The position numbers were made by a program, and so were the translations under genes. Below the pieces are notes generated by a model that saw only the letters and a program-made list of their open reading frames with translations, was not told where the DNA came from and searched no databases. From positions 15,951,423 through 16,015,422 of the forward strand of contig CM022955.1 in assembly GCA_012931725.1 (NCBI GenBank): a stretch of 64,000 nucleotides of DNA. Direction: 5' to 3'. Shown piece by piece: positions 1-10,124 of the stretch. The stretch is from Litsea cubeba (taxonomy: Eukaryota; Streptophyta; Magnoliopsida; Laurales; Lauraceae). Position 1 is the stretch's first letter; every line of letters begins with the position of its first letter.

Positions 1-769
1 ACATCCAACTTAGGCCATAAAAAGGGCCCGCCTAGCCACAGACACGGGTCAATGATCCACCCAATCAGGTTACCGGGTCACCTCTAAGTATTCCTAGGTT
101 TAGGTCCTCCATTTTCCATTTAATTAACAGGTATGAGCAATAATAAGGACAATAGAGTGATAGTCATAGTATGAGGGAGATGAATCTCCAAGTACACGAA
201 TCATAGGGAGATAGCAACAGTCCAACCTAGGTAAATGGTCCACTTTCGGATACAGGTCCATCTCAGGTAATTCGATCTTTAAGTGAAACCACAGATGCTA
301 AGGAATATTGTGTTTGGTGCTTAGAAGTTGTGTGCATCATTTGGTAACGTATAAAGGTCGAATCATCTTAGATTACATAACCTGGACTTTAACTAGTGGA
401 CCCCACGAGTCAAGGTTGAGCCGTACCATTGACTCGTGGCTGGCACAGTGATGGAAGCCTATTTGAATGGTCAGTGGGCCCTACATATGATTGCAACAAT
501 AAAAATTAGAACCTGGGGATCGTCACTGTACACAGTGTGCTCAGCCGACCTCCTGGCCTGGGCGGTCAGCTCGGCACACTGGGACCAGAGAAGGAAAAAC
601 ACCCTACAGGCAAAGCCTGTTTGTCCAGGACTTCCTGTGAGTTCGGCTAACTCCCTGGCCTGGGTAGTCGGCCGTGCTCACTAAGAATTCTGGTTGAAGG
701 GAATGTCCCAGGTTCTAGTCTCCTTTGTTGAAATCCCGCCTTTTTGGAAATCCATCTCGGAGTTCGGCT

Positions 770-1260
770 AAGCAATGGAGCTCAATTGACTACTCAGTTC
801 GGCCACCCAACTCAGCTCGGCAAAGGCCTAGCTCAGTTCGGCCACCCAACTAAGTTCAGAAAAATGCATTGAGTTCGGCTAGGCATTGAGGTTGGTCAAG
901 CTCTTAGCTTGGTTAAGCACTGAGTTCGGCTAAGCTCGAAGTCCGGTCTGGCACAGAACCCGGTCTGGCGCTGAGCTCAGTAAAACACTGAGTTCGGCCG
1001 TAACACTGAACTCGGCTTTGAGCACTGAGCTCGGCCTAGACACTTAGCTCGGCTAAACGCGAATCTCATCCTAACCATTATGCTCGGCAGAACTCTGAGT
1101 TCGGCTAGTGTTGAATCCAGCCATCGCTGAGTTCGGCCAGTGCTGAGCTCGGCAGTTGCTGAGCTGCACTAATTCTGAGCTCGGCAACCGCTGGGCTCTG
1201 CTAGTGCTGAGCTCGGCCATCGCTGGACTCTGTCCATCTCTCCTATCAGTGTTGTGTTCT
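770..1260. repeat. Degenerate CTGAGTTCGGC-type short repeats inside the LTR
   Basis: The motif GAGTTCGGC or GAGCTCGGC, usually preceded by CACT or GCT, recurs more than twenty times at irregular 12-40 bp spacing, giving a degenerate minisatellite. Most of this tract is missing from the right LTR. It is probably the recombination-prone part of the LTR. Confidence 0.8.
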
Positions 1261-2003
1261 GTTACAGAACCCAGTTCTGCGACAGGACACAACTTCTCTT
1301 CACTAAGCACAGGAATGGGGGTCCACCTCTGATCAAAATCCAGATCAAGTAGCACCCCATGGTCGCACAGGCCCCCTCACATAGACGTAGGGTCCTGATC
1401 TACCAAGGGTGGTCCTACTTCGATTCCGATCACAACACAACGAGGTGGGTTCTCGTCATTCCATCTCCGGAAAACCCATCACTGCAACCCAATTCTCCTG
1501 GGTTTCTCCATAGACCATTACAGAAGCAAAATAAATCATTTCCTACATCATTCCCCATCATCAACCGGCCATTGATCATCCAAATGAGGTAATCCCATCC
1601 ATTAATGGCCAAAGGAACCGAACAAACATGCTCAAGGATCGATCTAAACATATATATTACAAATTGAAATTCTACTGCAAATCAAAGGAAGGAAACGAGC
1701 AATCTAGACTACCAGCACAGTGCACTTGCCTTGATCAATTGAAGGTAGAAGGAAAAGAAAGAAAACCACAGGGAAACCAAAAGGCAGGGTCTCGGCAGTT
1801 GCTCCTATGGTGCAGGTTGGTCTCGGCTGGCCTTCTGTCGAGGATTTCTGGGGCGAGGGGAGAAGAAGAGAGAGATCGGAGGAGAGATGATGGTTCGTTG
1901 GAGGGAATTGGGGAAGAAGAAGAAGAAGAGAGAGGAGATTGAAACTTGAGAGAAAGGAAAAAGGAGATGAACAGTAGTTGTTAGGGCAGGGGGAGGGTTT
2001 TGT

Positions 2004-2011
2004 TTATATAG
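2004..2011 (-). promoter_or_regulatory. TATA box of the LTR promoter (left copy)
   Basis: On the minus strand the sequence reads CCTATATAAAC, the best TATA match in the LTR. It is repeated at 9773-9780 in the right LTR, which would be the copy driving the element. Transcription would start about 30 bp further along the minus strand, near 1975 and 9745. Confidence 0.55.
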
Positions 2012-2350
2012 GTTGGATTTTTGGGTCAGGGACAAAATTGCCCTTGGGGTTAGAATAGGATTAGGGTTAGGGTAGAGGGTATTTGGGTCTTTAGGTGATC
2101 TTCTAGAAGATTCTTTGGTGCAAACCCCCTATAGTAAAAACAAAACTCTAGCTAGGGCCTCTAACAAACTCCCTAACTCTAGAAATAACAAAAGACACCC
2201 TATTGACTCTACTAATTACACCACTAGTCTAACCCTAGGAAAATACATAACTACCCTCACTAAGCCCTATAATTAGTATAACTAAAATACTTAGGCTAAT
2301 ATATAGTATTCAAATTCACATTGAGGGCCCACCAGGGGTGGGGTCTCACA

Positions 2351-2364
2351 TTCCTCCCTCCTTT
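2351..2364 (-). other. Polypurine tract (plus-strand primer) of the Tekay-like element
   Basis: The minus strand reads AAAGGAGGGAGGAA immediately before the 3' LTR start (TGTGAGACC). This is the expected position and composition of a plant LTR-retrotransposon PPT. It overlaps the last codons of the polyprotein frame. Confidence 0.85.
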
Positions 2365-5300
2365 AAAACATTTGGTCCCCAAATGTAAAAACAAAGTAGG
2401 GACAAACCTGCGGTAGAAGATGTGGATAATCTCTTGCCACCTGGTCTCGTAGCTCCCAAGTAGCCTCCTCCGGAGTGTGATGCTCCCACTGAACCTTTAC
2501 GAACTGAATGGTTCGGTCCCGAAGCACCTTCTCCTTGGTGTCGATGACGGCGACTGGTTTGGCGATGTAGGACGCATCGGGCTGGATGTCGAGCGGCTGG
2601 TGATGCAGAATGTGGGTAGGGTCCTCCACATACTTCCTCAACATCGAGACATGGAAGACGTCGTGCACACCCGATAGCTCTGCTGGCAACTGAAGTCTGT
2701 AGGCGACATCTCCGATCCTAGCCTTGATCTCAAAGGGTCCGACGTATCTCCGTGCTAACTTGCCCTTCTCGCCGAATCTGAGGGTGCCTCGAGCTGGGGA
2801 AACCTTCAGGAAGACACGGTCTCCCTTCTGGAACTCGAGTGGTCTGCGCCGATTGTCTGCGTAGCTCTTCTGTCGACTGCGGCTAACCTTCAGGTTCTCC
2901 ACTATCTGGTGGATCTTCTCACTGGTATCGCCGACAATAGATGGTCCATGGAAACTCCTGACACCAACTTCCTCCCAACAGACTGGGGTCTTGCACTTCC
3001 TGCCGTACAATGCTTCGAACGGTGCCATCTTGATGCTCGAGTGGTAACTGTTGTTGTAGGCAAACTCACAGAGTGGCAAGGAATCCTCCCAGTTCTCCTT
3101 GTAGTCTAGAACACAAGCTCGCAACATATCCTCCAAGGTCTGGTTGGTGCGCTCTGTCTGTCCGTCTGTCTGAGGATGATAGGCTGTACTGAAGCTCAAC
3201 TTGGTACCCAAAGCCTGCTGTAGACTCTCCCAGAAATGAGATGTGAAGCGTGGATCTCTGTCTGAAACAATCGAAGCTGGAACTCCGTGCAAAGAGACGA
3301 TCCTGTCCACGTACAGCTTAGCAAGGACGTCGAGTCCTGCTCTCATCGATACTGGCAAGAAGTGAGCTGACTTGGTCAGCCTGTCCACGATCACCCAAAT
3401 GCCATCACTGCGTCTCCTGATAGCTGGAAGTCCCGCAATAAAATCCATGGTGATGTGTTCCCACTTCCACTGAGGTATCTCGAGCTGATGAAGTAGCCCT
3501 GGTGGCTTCTGGTGCTCGGCTTTGATCTGCTGACACGTCAGACATCTGGCCACATAGCCTGCAATCTCTTTCTTCATGTTGTTCCACCAGTAGTAGCTCC
3601 TCAGGTTCCTGTACATTTTGGTGCTGCCTGGGTGAATCGAATATCTGCTGTGGTGTGCATCTGCTAAGATCTGGTCCTTCAGCTCCTGGACGTCTGGTAC
3701 ACACAGCCTGTCCTGATAGTAGAGTACTCCACCAATCAGTCTGAACTCTGGCCTCTGGTCAATCTGCTCGATCACTTTGACAAGCTTAGGATCGCTGCGT
3801 TGACTGTCCTTGACCTCTCCAAGCAACTCTGGTTCCCATGCGGACATGGTGGCAAGCATAACTCTGTCGCTGAGCGGCTGAAACTGGACATCCAAGTCAC
3901 TGAAGACATCGGTCCACACACCCTCTGCTGCTAGAAAACTGACTAGGGCGGTCTTCCTGCTCAAAGCATCTGCTACGACGTTCGCCTTACCCGGATGGTA
4001 TTTGATAGGGAAGTCGTAATCCTTGATGTACTCCATCCAACGCCTCTGACGGTTGTTGAGGTCATGCTGAGTGAACAGGTACTGCAAACTGCGATGATCT
4101 GAATGGACCTCAAACTTCTCTCCGTAGAGGTAGTGCCGCCACATCTTCAGTGCGAACACGACTGCTGCAAGCTCCAGGTCGTGAGTAGCATACTTCTTCT
4201 CGTGTTCCTTCAGCTGGCGAGATCCATAGGCAATGACTTTGCCCTCCTGCATCAAAACACAACCAAGACCGGTCCCTGAAGCATCGGTGAAGACAACGAA
4301 ACCGCCTGAACCAGAAGGTAAAGATAAGATCGGTGCTGACGTCAGTCTCTCCTTCAGCTCTTGGAAACTGTCCTCGCATGCATCGGTCCATACGAACGGT
4401 ACGTCCTTCCTCGTCAGCTTGGTCAAAGGGGCTGAAATCGAAGAGAAACTCTTGACAAATCTGCGGTAGTAGCCTGCTAAGCCAAGGAAACTCCGAACTT
4501 CTGTAACATTCTTCGGTCTCTCCCAGTTCACTACTGCCTCGATCTTTGCTGGATCCACAGCTAGGCCGTCTCTGGAGATGATATGTCCGAGGAAGACTAC
4601 TTGCTCTAACCAGAACTCGCACTTGCTGAGCTTTGCGTACAGCTGGTTATCACGTAGCAACTGTAGAGACGTCCTCAAATGCTGCTCGTGCTCCTCTCTG
4701 GACTTGGAGTAGACCAACACGTCGTCGATGAACACCACCGTGAAACTGTCGAGGTACGGGGCGAAGATCTTGTTCATCAGGGCCATGAACACTGCCGGCG
4801 CATTCGTCAACCCGAACGGCATCACAAGGAACTCATAGTGTCCGTAACGAGTACGAAACGCTGTCTTCTGCACATCCTGCTCTCTGACTCGCAGCTGATG
4901 GTATCCCGATCTCAGGTCCACCTTCGAAAAGTACTGCGCTCCCTGAAGCTGGTCGAAAAGCTCGTCGATCCGGGGAAGAGGATACTTGTTCTTCACTGTT
5001 GCCTGGTTCAGCTGCCTGTAGTCAATGCACATCCTCATCGATCCGTCCTTCTTCTTCACGAAGAGCACAGGTGCTCCCCAAGGTGACATGCTCGGTCTGA
5101 TGAAGCCCTTGTCTATCAACTCTTGCAACTGGGTCTTCAACTCTCGCAGCTCTGCTGGAGCCATGCGATAAGGAGCTCTGGAAATCGGTGCGGTGCCTGG
5201 CACGAGCTCGATGGTGAAGTCGATCTCTCTGACTGGAGGCAATCCCGGGATCTCGTCGGGAAACACGTCTGGAAACTCGCAAACGACTGGGATCTCCTCG

Positions 5301-6892
5301 ACTCTCTTGGACTTCTTGTCCTCCGAGATGAATGCGATGTAGCCCTCGCAACCTGATCGCACTAGCCTCTCAGCCTTCAGTGCTGAAATCAATCTGGTAC
5401 TGGGTGGCTTCTTCTCGCCTACAAACTCGACTGTGTCGTCTGAACCGTCGATGGTGAGTCTGACTATCTTCTCGAAGCAATCCATCACCGCTCGATATCT
5501 GGCCAACCAATCCATCCCCAAGATAACGTCGAAGTCATGCATGGGTAACACGATCAAATCTGCAAACATAATGTACTCCCCGATCTGCACTCGGCATCTG
5601 GGGTGGTAAGTCTGACACACTACCCTCTTGCCCACGGGCGTAGACACAACTAGCGTGCAAGGCAACTCCTCTCCTGCCCCACCAAGAACTAAAGCAAAAG
5701 CAGAAGACACATAGGAATGTGTCGCACCAGGATCAAACAATACTCTAGCGACCATATCACAAACAGAAAGAGTACCTTCGACGACGTTCCCTGCAGCTTC
5801 GGCCTCCTCATGTGTGAGTGCAAAAGCATGACCTGCGGCCTGAGGTCTCTGCTGCTGTCGCTGCTGTCCATGGGGCCTCTGGTATCGTCCCCTCTGGTAG
5901 TGCTGTCCCCTGGGCTGCTGGGGTCCACGTGCCTGCTGCTGGGCATGGTACTGCTGCTGAGGTGGCTGGGGTGCCGGTGCAATCTGCTGAACGGGTGGAG
6001 CTGGAGCTGGTGCTCTCGGTGGTGCTGGAAGCTGAAGCATCGGGGCCTGAGGCTGTCTTCCTCTGAATGGGCAAAATCTAGAGATGTGTCCTGTCTCCCC
6101 ACAGTCATAGCATACTCTGGGCCCACGCTGCTGCTGCTGCTGAGGCTGCCGCTGATACTGATGCTGCCTGGCCTGGCCTGCTGGCCTCTGTCTCTGGAAT
6201 GGCTGCTGCTGTATGGGCAAAGGCTGCGGTCTGACCAAGGCGGCTCTAACTCGCCTCTGCTGCTGACTGGCCTCTATCCGCTGCAAACGCTCCTCCGCCC
6301 AGTAAGCTCTCCTCAAAGCCTCCTCATATGTGGGCAGCTCGATGCAGGACATGCTCAACTGAATCTCATCTCTCAGCCCATCGACGAACCGACGGATCCT
6401 CTCGGACTCAGGTGTGATCAGAGCCTCTGCAAAACGAGAAAGCTGGGTGAAGCGAACCTCATACTGGTAGACAGTCATGCTGCCTTGCACCAGCGCCTGA
6501 AATTCCCGCAGCTTGCGGTCTCTGACGTGAGATGGTATGAACTTCCGAAGGAAGTCCGCTCTGAATGCAGTCCAAGCGATCTCGTCTCCTATCGCCTCGA
6601 AATGACGCTGAATCGTCCTCCACCAGTCCTCCGCGACTCCCCGAAACATATAAGCGGCCAACTGCACTCTCTGCTGACCGGTGCACTCGAAGACCTTGAA
6701 GATCTTCTCCATCTGCACGATCCACTCGTCGGCCACCAGCGGGTCATCGGCGCCAGTGAACTCAGGCGGTCCTCTTTTGAGGAACCTCTCAAAATATGAC
6801 GTTCGGGTCTGCCTCCCGAACGGATGCCGCTGCTGTGCCTGGCTGAGCCACTCTGTCCATGATGTCCAAGACTTGCGTCTGGAATTGGGCAA
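2363..6892 (-). CDS. Ty3 (Tekay/Del-type chromovirus) gag-pol polyprotein
   Basis: One open frame of 1509 codons carries the whole Ty3 order. The gag capsid region covers about residues 35-205. A CCHC zinc knuckle has C261, C264, H269 and C274. The aspartic protease shows FDPGA with D387. Reverse transcriptase shows FIDD at 721-724. RNase H has D870, E907 and D932. Integrase has an HHCC finger (H1080, H1087, C1117, C1120) and catalytic D1150, D1211 and E1247. A chromodomain lies at about 1453-1493 (KVQWEHHTPEEATWE). Integrase before a C-terminal chromodomain marks a chromovirus, and the gag sequence is most like Tekay/Del, by recognition rather than by a search. All catalytic residues are present. 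The displayed start is not the natural one: the gag N-terminus is in another frame (6789-7037), separated by a small length change near 6838-6844, so this copy would not make full-length Gag-Pol without frameshifting. Confidence 0.95.
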   Translation of the reverse strand: MPNSRRKSWTSWTEWLSQAQQRHPFGRQTRTSYFERFLKRGPPEFTGADDPLVADEWIVQMEKIFKVFECTGQQRVQLAAYMFRGVAEDWWRTIQRHFEAIGDEIAWTAFRADFLRKFIPSHVRDRKLREFQALVQGSMTVYQYEVRFTQLSRFAEALITPESERIRRFVDGLRDEIQLSMSCIELPTYEEALRRAYWAEERLQRIEASQQQRRVRAALVRPQPLPIQQQPFQRQRPAGQARQHQYQRQPQQQQQRGPRVCYDCGETGHISRFCPFRGRQPQAPMLQLPAPPRAPAPAPPVQQIAPAPQPPQQQYHAQQQARGPQQPRGQHYQRGRYQRPHGQQRQQQRPQAAGHAFALTHEEAEAAGNVVEGTLSVCDMVARVLFDPGATHSYVSSAFALVLGGAGEELPCTLVVSTPVGKRVVCQTYHPRCRVQIGEYIMFADLIVLPMHDFDVILGMDWLARYRAVMDCFEKIVRLTIDGSDDTVEFVGEKKPPSTRLISALKAERLVRSGCEGYIAFISEDKKSKRVEEIPVVCEFPDVFPDEIPGLPPVREIDFTIELVPGTAPISRAPYRMAPAELRELKTQLQELIDKGFIRPSMSPWGAPVLFVKKKDGSMRMCIDYRQLNQATVKNKYPLPRIDELFDQLQGAQYFSKVDLRSGYHQLRVREQDVQKTAFRTRYGHYEFLVMPFGLTNAPAVFMALMNKIFAPYLDSFTVVFIDDVLVYSKSREEHEQHLRTSLQLLRDNQLYAKLSKCEFWLEQVVFLGHIISRDGLAVDPAKIEAVVNWERPKNVTEVRSFLGLAGYYRRFVKSFSSISAPLTKLTRKDVPFVWTDACEDSFQELKERLTSAPILSLPSGSGGFVVFTDASGTGLGCVLMQEGKVIAYGSRQLKEHEKKYATHDLELAAVVFALKMWRHYLYGEKFEVHSDHRSLQYLFTQHDLNNRQRRWMEYIKDYDFPIKYHPGKANVVADALSRKTALVSFLAAEGVWTDVFSDLDVQFQPLSDRVMLATMSAWEPELLGEVKDSQRSDPKLVKVIEQIDQRPEFRLIGGVLYYQDRLCVPDVQELKDQILADAHHSRYSIHPGSTKMYRNLRSYYWWNNMKKEIAGYVARCLTCQQIKAEHQKPPGLLHQLEIPQWKWEHITMDFIAGLPAIRRRSDGIWVIVDRLTKSAHFLPVSMRAGLDVLAKLYVDRIVSLHGVPASIVSDRDPRFTSHFWESLQQALGTKLSFSTAYHPQTDGQTERTNQTLEDMLRACVLDYKENWEDSLPLCEFAYNNSYHSSIKMAPFEALYGRKCKTPVCWEEVGVRSFHGPSIVGDTSEKIHQIVENLKVSRSRQKSYADNRRRPLEFQKGDRVFLKVSPARGTLRFGEKGKLARRYVGPFEIKARIGDVAYRLQLPAELSGVHDVFHVSMLRKYVEDPTHILHHQPLDIQPDASYIAKPVAVIDTKEKVLRDRTIQFVKVQWEHHTPEEATWELRDQVARDYPHLLPQVCPYFVFTFGDQMF

Positions 6893-7037
6893 AATCCTCG
6901 GCCTGCTGCTGCTGCGCCGACGCCTGGGCCTCCTGGGAAACGAGGAAGGCCTGCAAGAACCTCTGGAAACGCTGCTCGAAGTCTGGCTGACTACCGGCTG
7001 CTGGTATCATATGTGATGGAGAACCCTCTCTAGACAT
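6789..7037 (-). CDS. N-terminal part of gag, shifted frame
   Basis: This 82-codon frame begins MSREGSPSHMIPAAG and contains DFEQRFQRFLQAFL and QQQQAEDFAQFQTQVLDIMDRVAQ, a Gln-rich gag N-terminus like those of Tekay gags. It overlaps the main polyprotein frame by about 100 bp and then ends at a stop. The conserved stretch resumes in the polyprotein frame (QQRHPFGRQTRTSYFERF), so the two frames were once continuous. The sequence around 6838-6844 shows a doubled CAG-type tetranucleotide that explains the shift. The ATG at 7037 is the likely true start, about 150 bp downstream of the primer-binding site. Confidence 0.85.
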   Translation of the reverse strand: MSREGSPSHMIPAAGSQPDFEQRFQRFLQAFLVSQEAQASAQQQQAEDFAQFQTQVLDIMDRVAQPGTAAASVREADPNVIF

Positions 7038-7185
7038 CTGTTAAGAGAAAGAAATTAGGTTAGTTTAAGTCCAACACTTAGGACTACACAGATTCTACCC
7101 GATCCATCGACCCTACACGTACCCCCACACTGAGATCCTCACTACGTCCTAAAGTTTCTAGTGTATTTTATTTCCTAGAGACTTG

Positions 7186-7200
7186 CCCGCTTTGATACCA
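7186..7200 (-). other. Primer-binding site (initiator-Met tRNA type)
   Basis: The minus strand reads TGGTATCAAAGCGGG four bases inside the 5' LTR border. It matches the TGGTATCAGAGC pattern complementary to plant initiator tRNA-Met at the start and then diverges. Its position fixes the orientation and the inner border of the right LTR. Confidence 0.85.
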
Positions 7201-7204
7201 AAAC

Positions 7205-10119
7205 TGTAACACCCCAATTCCGGATACCGAGAAAATCGTCAAAGTACCGAAATTGGCGCGCTACTTCCCGGAAAATCCGAGAACTTCCAAGATCATGGTC
7301 CGCAGTGAGGTCCAATTTAAAACTTTTTGAACAATAATGTAACAACAGTTATTATTGCGGAAGCGTAATATAAGCGGAAGCCATACAGAGATAGCGGAAG
7401 CATAAGGTATCATCGTATATATGTCAAATGTAGAAGGGCTGAAGTCCAGCCTAAATGTATAGAGATAACAAATCAAAGTTTAATTACATATTTTTCATTA
7501 CTACCCAACTCACAACAAGTGTCTCTCAAAAACCCTAAACAAAGGAACGCTCAAACCCCTGCAGCTAGTGTCGGCTCTCCACCTTCCGGCTCGACCTCAT
7601 GGTCGGCCGGCCCCCATCCGTAGTCGCCTGCTACGGGCACCTCAACGAGTGCGAACGCATCGCCCTCGAACTCGGGGTCAAGACCTAAGCACCAAGAGTG
7701 GGTCAGATCTAAAGATCTGGCAAGTCACAATATGCAGATAATATAGAATGTATGCATCAAATGAGTAGAGACATGTATAAAGTTAAGAGAGTAACAAAGG
7801 TACATATGCTATGCAGTCGTGCAAGATAACCATGTAGAATCATAATAAGTATAACAGTAATAAACCTACACAATATGGCACATCCACATAAGCTGGTCAC
7901 CGCGGGATATTATGCCGCGGCCCTCTCATACTGAACACAGTCGCGGTAGGGATCCTAAGCTAATGCTAGGGATTACTAACCCTGCAAAATATCATCAACA
8001 TCATCCACAACGACCGGAACCGGCATCACACCGTCCGTCCCACCAGTGCTCATCATGATAGCCACACAACAAATCTCAATAGCTCCTACCAGTGATGATC
8101 AGTCCAACTGGCTGAGCTTAAATCAGCTGAGTGAATGTCTATGCCGACTCGGAAACAATAAAGGTCTGTGTCTGTCTAGGCTTTGCCTTGCGTGAACAAG
8201 GTCCTAACAAAAGTCCCTAAGAGGTCCAAGTACTCAATACAAACTGTAGATCATAGTCCAAGTCCAATTCCATCATTGGATCCATACCAAGGCCCACCAA
8301 ATACATGGCCTGATCTATAACAGTCCATATGAGATACAAGTCCATATTCAATGACATATGATCCATTTACAACCTTAATGGGTCACAAGCCCATACAATC
8401 TAACCTCTCCATTCTAGGGTAATTCACATCCAACTTAGGCCATAAAAAGGGCCCGCCTAGCCACAGACACGGGTCAATGATCCACCCAATCAGGTTACCG
8501 GGTCACCTCTAAGTATTCCTAGGTTTAGGTCCTCCATTTTCCATTTAATTAACAGGTATGAGCAATAATAAGGACAATAGAGTGATAGTCATAGTATGAG
8601 GGAGATGAATCTCCAAGTACACGAATCATAGGGAGATAGCAACAGTCCAACCTAGGTAAATGGTCCACTTTCGGATACAGGTCAATCTCAGGTAATTCGA
8701 TCTTTAAGTGAAACCACAGATGCTAAGGAATATTGTGTTTGGTGCTTAGAAGTTGTGTGCATCATTTGGTAACGTATAAAGGTCGAATCATCTTAGATTA
8801 CATAACCTGGACTTTAACTAGTGGACCCCACGAGTCAAGGTTGAGCCGTACCATTGACTCGTGTCTGGCACAGTGATGGAAGCCTATTTGAATGGTCAGT
8901 GGGCCCTACATATGATTGCAACAATAGAAATTAGAATCTGGGGATCGTCACTATACACAGTGTGCTCAGCCGACCTCCTGGCCTGGGCGGTCAGCTCGGC
9001 ACACTGGGACCAGAGAAGGAAAAACACCCTACAGGCAAAGCCTGTTTGTCCAGGACTTCCTGTGAGTTCGGCTAACTCCCTGACCTGGGTAGTCGGCCGT
9101 GCTCACTAAGAATTCTGGTTGAAGGGAATGTCCCCGGTTCTAGTCTCCTTTGTTGAAATCCCGCCTTTTTGGAAATCCATCTCGGAGTTCGGCTAAGCAA
9201 TGGAGCTCAATTGACTACTCAGTTCGGCCACCCAACTCAGCTCGGCAAAGGCCTAGCCCAATTCTCCTGGGTTTCTCCATAGACCATTACAGAAGCAAAA
9301 TAAATCATTTCCTACATCATTCCCCATCATCAACCGGCCATTGATCATCCAAATGAGGTAATCCCATCCATCAATGGCCAAAGGAACCGAACAAACATGC
9401 TCAAGGATCGATCTAAACATATATATTACAAATTGAAATTCTACTGCAAATCAAAGGAAGGAAACAAGCAATCTAGACTACCAGCACAGTGCACTTGCCT
9501 TGATCAATTGAAGGTAGAAGGAAAAGAAAGAAAACCACAGGGAAACCAAAAGGCAGGGTCTCGGCAGTTGCTCCTATGGTGCAGGTTGGTCTCGGCTGGC
9601 CTTCTGTCGAGGATTTCTGGGGCGAGGGGAGAAGAAGAGAGAGATCGGAGGAGAGATGATGGTTCGTTGGAGGGAATTGGGGAAGAAGAAGAAGAAGAGA
9701 GAGGAGATTGAAACTTGAGAGAAAGGAAAAAGGAGATGAACAGTAGTTGTTAGGGCAGGGGGAGGGTTTTGTTTATATAGGTTGGGTTTTTGGGTCAGGG
9801 ACAAAATTGCCCTTGGGGTTAGAATAGGATTAGGGTTAGGGTAGAGGGTATTTGGGTCTTTAGGTGATCTTCTAGAAGATTCTTTGGTGCAAACCCCCTA
9901 TAGTAAAAACAAAACTCTAGCTAGGGCCTCTAACAAACTCCCTAACTCTAGAAATAACAAAAGACACCCTATTGACTCTACTAATTACACCACTAGTCTA
10001 ACCCTAGGAAAATACATAACTACCCTCACTAAGCCCCATAATTAGTATAACTAAAATACTTAGGCTAATATATAGTATTCAAATTCACATTGAGGGCCCA
10101 CCAGGGGTGGGGTCTCACA
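7205..10119 (-). repeat. 5' LTR of the Tekay-like element (right copy, 656-bp deletion)
   Basis: This LTR is 2915 bp, with TG...CA ends (TGTAACACCCC on the left and GGGTCTCACA on the right). Compared with the left copy it lacks 656 bp between 9256 and 9257, so the undeleted form would be about 3.57 kb. The low divergence outside the gap indicates a recent insertion. Confidence 0.93.
9773..9780 (-). promoter_or_regulatory. TATA box of the 5' LTR promoter
   Basis: CTATATAA on the minus strand, inside the LTR that precedes gag-pol. It is the same motif as at 2004-2011. It is a TATA match only; no start site is visible from sequence. Confidence 0.5.
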
Positions 10120-10124
10120 TATGC
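10120..10124. other. Candidate 5-bp target duplication of the Tekay-like element (TATGC)
   Basis: These are the five bases directly outside the right LTR, inside the hAT reading frame. Ty3 elements duplicate 5 bp. The partner copy should lie about 1.2 kb before the window start, so this is a prediction rather than an observed duplication. Confidence 0.45.

Larger units (their letters stand above)
1..2350 (-). repeat. 3' LTR of Tekay-like Ty3 element (left copy, cut by window edge)
   Basis: This is the left copy of a long direct repeat whose other copy lies at 7205-10119. Bases 1-831 match 8426-9256, and 1488-2350 match 9257-10119. By eye I count about 11 substitutions in roughly 1.7 kb. The end is fixed by ...GGGGTCTCACA next to a purine-rich tract, so the element reads on the minus strand and this is its 3' LTR. 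About 1.2 kb of the LTR should lie before base 1. Bases 832-1487 are absent from the right copy. The short open frames inside it (for example 436-684) are not convincing genes. Confidence 0.93.

Noticed and set aside
436..684. 82-codon open frame in the LTR (also at 8861-9109)
   Set aside because: Present only because the LTR is duplicated; no domain, and antisense to the element's transcription.
2050..2066. GGATTAGGGTTAGGG, plant-telomere-like
   Set aside because: Only about two units, repeated at the same place in the other LTR; part of the LTR, not an interstitial telomere array.
5717..6799. 360-codon plus-strand open frame
   Set aside because: Shadow of the gag-pol gene on the opposite strand; Leu/Ser-rich composition from GC-rich codons.
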